Position numbers and translations under genes: made by a program. The notes under the pieces are model-generated. The model was not told the DNA's origin and did not search any database. It saw nothing but the letters and a program-made list of their open reading frames with translations. Of a stretch of DNA of 64,000 nucleotides, positions 60,501-64,000 are shown one piece after another. Source of the stretch: Rhabdornis inornatus (lineage: Eukaryota; Chordata; Aves; Passeriformes; Rhabdornithidae); contig VWZS01004373.1 of NCBI GenBank assembly GCA_013397075.1, positions 684,479 through 748,478 of the forward strand, in the 5' to 3' direction. Each line of letters opens with the position of its first letter. Positions within the stretch are counted from its first letter, which is position 1.

Positions 60501-62666
60501 AAACAAAAGGAAGAGTTTATCTTCTTTTAAGTCCTAGTTTTTAAGTAATCTGCTCCCTGACAGCTTTAGGTATCAGGCTAGACTTAACTGTATCTTTCAA
60601 GGAATATTCTCACTGCTCACCATGCCAAGATCATCAAACAAAATGCTTCTCAATTTCTTGTTGATATAAAGGATAGCTCATGGCATTTAGGGTTATGCAG
60701 TATTATTTTGATGTAATTCTCAGTGTCATTGGCTGTCAGATTATACAGGATTCAATTAAATATTTTTAGGCTCATTTCTGGCTAGTCACTCACCTGCCAC
60801 TTTTGAAAGACCATGGGTTCTCTGGCATTCTATTACTTGTGTCAAAACAAGGATGTCTCCTAGGAAGTCACAAGAAACAATATACTTTCTAGGTGTTTAT
60901 CTCCATGCTCACAAACATATTCCTTCAGCTTGGTGAACTGGGTCCAAACTTTGAGCCTGTCACTAGCACAGGCACATCTGCAAAGAACCACCCTCCACAT
61001 ATATCTGGAGTATCTACTTTTACTAATGCATAGAGCAGGCAATTTTAAATTCTTATTTAACTGCATAAAGGTTTCTTCTTGTAACCAAGGTTACACAGAT
61101 GCAAAACTCACTCTAAGAAAGCAAGTTGGCTTCATTCATACTCTATGCTCCAACAAACTAGAGCTCATAAAAGGGTTCTGCCCTTAACTCAGTCACCTAA
61201 GTCAAATTGGAAACCTCTTTAAATAAATAGACCTTGTAGGGCTTTACTTTCCCATGTTTGCATTTCTTTGAAGTTGAACATTGCTTGATAATACCAGGAA
61301 TATGTATTCATGGGCTAAAATGAGTTCAGCATTGCACAGGGACTAAACCAAAGAAGTAATAGCTCACCAGTTCTTGAAAAAGACTATACTTGGAGGTCTT
61401 TGTTGAGGTAGCACATGCCAATACCTGTAGGCACATGAGGTAGCACATGTCTGGCACTGGTAGGAAAGCATACTCGAAAGGACATTATTCAGACTTCAAG
61501 CAATATCCAGACAAAGGTGTGAAGTTGCTGTGTTTTGTAGGATCTTTTAGGCCTCCTCTGCACCATACAGTGAAAGCAGGACCAACCCTGCTGTAATGTT
61601 GATAACAGCCTGGCCCTGCCATCCTTTCACACCTGGCAGAGCTACACTGCTGCAGGTAGGCAATATCTCCATGTCCCTATTGGGGAAAGCCAGGTGCTTT
61701 CCTTGAGAGATGCCTCTGTGGGGATGCACTGCTCAGCTGGAGACAGTGGACAGCATCCTGATGACAAAAGCAAGTAAGAGAGAGCTTTTTTAATGGCATC
61801 AGCCCAAATAATTTTTATATTTTTTTTATTGTCATTCCTCTAACTCCTGGTATGAAATTACAGTAATAGTGACATGATTTATTTCTTTTTTTATTTGTCC
61901 AGGCAGGCTTCTAAAGAGCATTCTGAAGCAGGTCTTTCACCTTCCTTCATTGACTCTAATGCTTACAGCTATTCATTAGCTAGTTTTAGTGATGTAATGA
62001 GCATCATAGCTGCAACACTAAAGCAATAAAGCCTATAGTTTACTTCCCCATATATTTTGTACCTACTACAAAGTTGAGTATCTGTGTCCCTTGAAGCCCA
62101 TTTAATCATTGAAAATCAACTTGTTTTGTTAACCCTTCTGTCAAAGGAAGTTTGCTCAGAGAATGTCCAATCACATCTTTGTGAATGAGTTTGACAAAAC
62201 ATGAAAATCAATGTTAAAAGAAAAATAAAACATGAGCCAAGTTCTCTGCAGATATAAGTCCATATTGCACTTGCCCATTCATTATTGACATCTTTATTCT
62301 CTCCTGTGTTTTCCAAACTACTCTGCCAACACAGGACTGTGTTTAGAGATTTTATGGCCAATGTGACTGGGTGAATACATACAGTTTTCTCCCATGCGTA
62401 TCTTTTATGCTCATTAGTGCGTTTTCAATCATCTCTGTGTTTTCTTCTCTGTTGTTGTTTGTGTTTGGGAGGAGCTCCTTCTGAATACATGCAGAGTTGC
62501 TTTCTTCTTTCCCATGGAGGTTGTCCTGGATTAGGGATTTTTCATATTCATGAAGAACACACAACATCAGGATTTCCTGTGCAGATATTGGTGCCTTCCA
62601 CGGCAATTAGAACCATTAGAACAATTAGGTTGTCCACTGCTTTTGTGGTAGCTGTAGCTGCACGTT
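57524..62666. other. Intergenic sequence, no recognised gene
   Basis: Nothing recognised. At 58822-59325 overlapping frames on both strands (167 codons minus, 117 codons plus) are unassigned; the plus frame is followed by a GTAATG that could serve as a weak splice donor at 59200. A 14-base phrase TGAGGTAGCACATG is repeated at 61404 and 61437. Confidence 0.45.
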
Positions 62667-62736
62667 GCCTCATGTCCATGTTTTGGTCTTGGTTTCAAGG
62701 AAATGGGATTGATTATTTCTTCGGCTATTATACACA
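62667..62736 (+). repeat. 70-bp partner of the segment at 52241-52310
   Basis: 68 of 70 bases are identical in direct orientation, 10.4 kb apart. At this site it lies in apparently unique sequence that is open on both strands (plus 62417-62761). It is the more likely source, since the other copy interrupts a CR1. Confidence 0.9.
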
Positions 62737-63029
62737 GAAGGCCTTAACCTACCATTTCTAAATGCTAAAATGGCTTGAATATTACGTATCATGATCAGGT
62801 TATTACAACTTAAACTTGCTCCAGTCACTGTAAACTGTATCCATGAACATTAATAAAATTACAAGCATAATGATTACTTAGCAATAGAGAACTAAAAAAC
62901 AGTTACTGACTTGGTTCAGTTTGAGGTTTTTTCTTGTATCTTAGTATGTGCGTGAACTGATGCACCCACAAATCCAACATGAGAATTCACTCTTCAGGTT
63001 TCCTGTGCCCACTTCTTGGTTAAATGTCT

Positions 63030-63045
63030 TAATAATAATAATAAT
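63030..63045. repeat. (TAA)n microsatellite
   Basis: Five consecutive TAA units followed by T-rich sequence. Confidence 0.8.
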
Positions 63046-63880
63046 TTTTCCAAATCTGAGGATATTTGGACTATTTCAAATATTGTTAAGACTGACAACT
63101 TATTTTCAAAAAGTATCTTCAACAGGGAGTCAGTAGATTTTTAACATGCTTAATTTTTTGACATTCAATATTTTATTTTGGTTCTCAGTAGTGCTAGTAT
63201 TACATGCCTTTTTTCAAATATAGGTACATTAAAAATCATTAATTTTGATAACTTAAAGCAACTTCTAAAGCCTACTTCTGATTGTTGCATTTCATTTCTA
63301 AACTGTCCATATCTACATGATCCCAAATTCTCTTCTGCCTAAAATCTTCAGGGGAAAAAAGCAAGAAACAGAAGAAAAGGAAAGAAAGAAAATAGCACTG
63401 TAAAAAGCTCAGAAATAACTTATTGTTTAATGATGCAATGCTAGACAAATGCCGAAGGGAAAAAAGCTAAAATTAGCATGCTTAATACTTTTCTGGCCAT
63501 AATTCATTTTAGCTGGACCAATATGAAAAATCAATCTTGGCAGAAATACCCAAGGTCGAAGGTTCCCCAATTTAAAAGCAGACATTGCATGACTGAAAAA
63601 TGTATTCAGCTTTTTTCTATGCAATGCTACCTCTGCTGTCCTTTAGCAAAATGAAAATTAGGTAAACAAACAGAGTTTTTAAAGGCTAATGCTGTCTCAG
63701 AGAGGATCTTTTTATCTCTTAATGAAGCAGTTCATAAATTCTCACTAGCAAAATCCCTTGAAACTTCATAAGAGAAATACACATCCAATACTTATAACTC
63801 TCAGAGAGTGCATGATACATAGACTGGAAAATTTGATTGGCTTCTTTACTATTTGTAGTCCAAGAGCAATTTTTCCTCTT

Positions 63881-63938
63881 AAAAAGAAGGAGATAAAAGA
63901 GAATGGAAAGAAAAAAGTAAAAGGGGGAAAGAAAAATT
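63881..63938 (+). repeat. Purine-rich tract
   Basis: Roughly 58 bases of A and G with only four T interruptions, including AAAGGGGGAAAG. Low-complexity sequence with marked strand asymmetry. Confidence 0.7.
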
Positions 63939-64000
63939 TTTGCTAACTGTTCAATTTTTTTTGTTGTTACAAAACAGAAGTTTTACAGCTATTCCCATTC

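Larger units (their letters stand above)
62737..64000. other. Intergenic sequence to the right edge
   Basis: AT-rich. It contains a (TAA)5 run at 63030-63045 and purine-rich tracts near 63351-63392 and 63881-63938. No gene recognised. Confidence 0.5.

Noticed and set aside
1..64000. CRISPR arrays, operons, bacterial ribosome-binding sites, tRNA or rRNA genes
   Set aside because: The genome type is vertebrate. No spaced direct-repeat array other than the minisatellite, and no tRNA or rRNA signature, was seen.

Overview
This is a vertebrate nuclear window, almost certainly from a bird and probably a songbird (Passeriformes). There are no bacterial-style operons and most of the sequence is non-coding. 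The dispersed repeats are mainly CR1 (chicken repeat 1) LINE fragments, recognisable by their 3' ends (ATTCTATG-type octamers, or GAATCATAGAAT on the other strand). They are accompanied by several solo endogenous-retrovirus LTRs of types I associate with songbird genomes. Most long open frames have no coding support.

Layout. (1) 1-12279 is the 3' part of a very long intron of a + strand gene. It reads visibly T- and G-rich on the + strand, as transcribed introns often do. (2) 12280-12483 is the terminal coding exon, 67 codons ending in TAA, highly charged and coiled-coil-like. I could not name the gene. Its 3' UTR follows, with two AATAAA signals (12628 and 13021). (3) From about 13.05 kb to the end is roughly 51 kb of intergenic DNA in which I find no convincing gene. 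It holds CR1 pieces (18.2, 21.8, 26.6, 36.3, 42.4, 42.8, 52.2 and 55.6-56.7 kb), LTRs or LTR-like segments (16.1, 21.0, 31.4, 43.1, 50.5 and perhaps 56.8 kb), a 39-bp minisatellite (49.6 kb), low-complexity tracts, and several AT-rich, homeodomain-motif-rich stretches that could be conserved enhancers.

Best observations. A 70-bp segment at 62667-62736 recurs with two mismatches at 52241-52310, where it interrupts a CR1 element; this resembles a templated insertion. The minisatellite alternates two unit types and matches, in inverted orientation, a motif inside a solo LTR 1 kb away, and the only ambiguous base of the window (N at 50871) sits at that motif's boundary. That LTR has exact ends and a perfect 5-bp target-site duplication (TTATG on both sides). 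Another LTR (21025-21460) has perfect 9-bp inverted termini.

I found no candidate for a new multi-gene biological system. Family names for the LTRs come from memory of songbird repeats, not from a database search.
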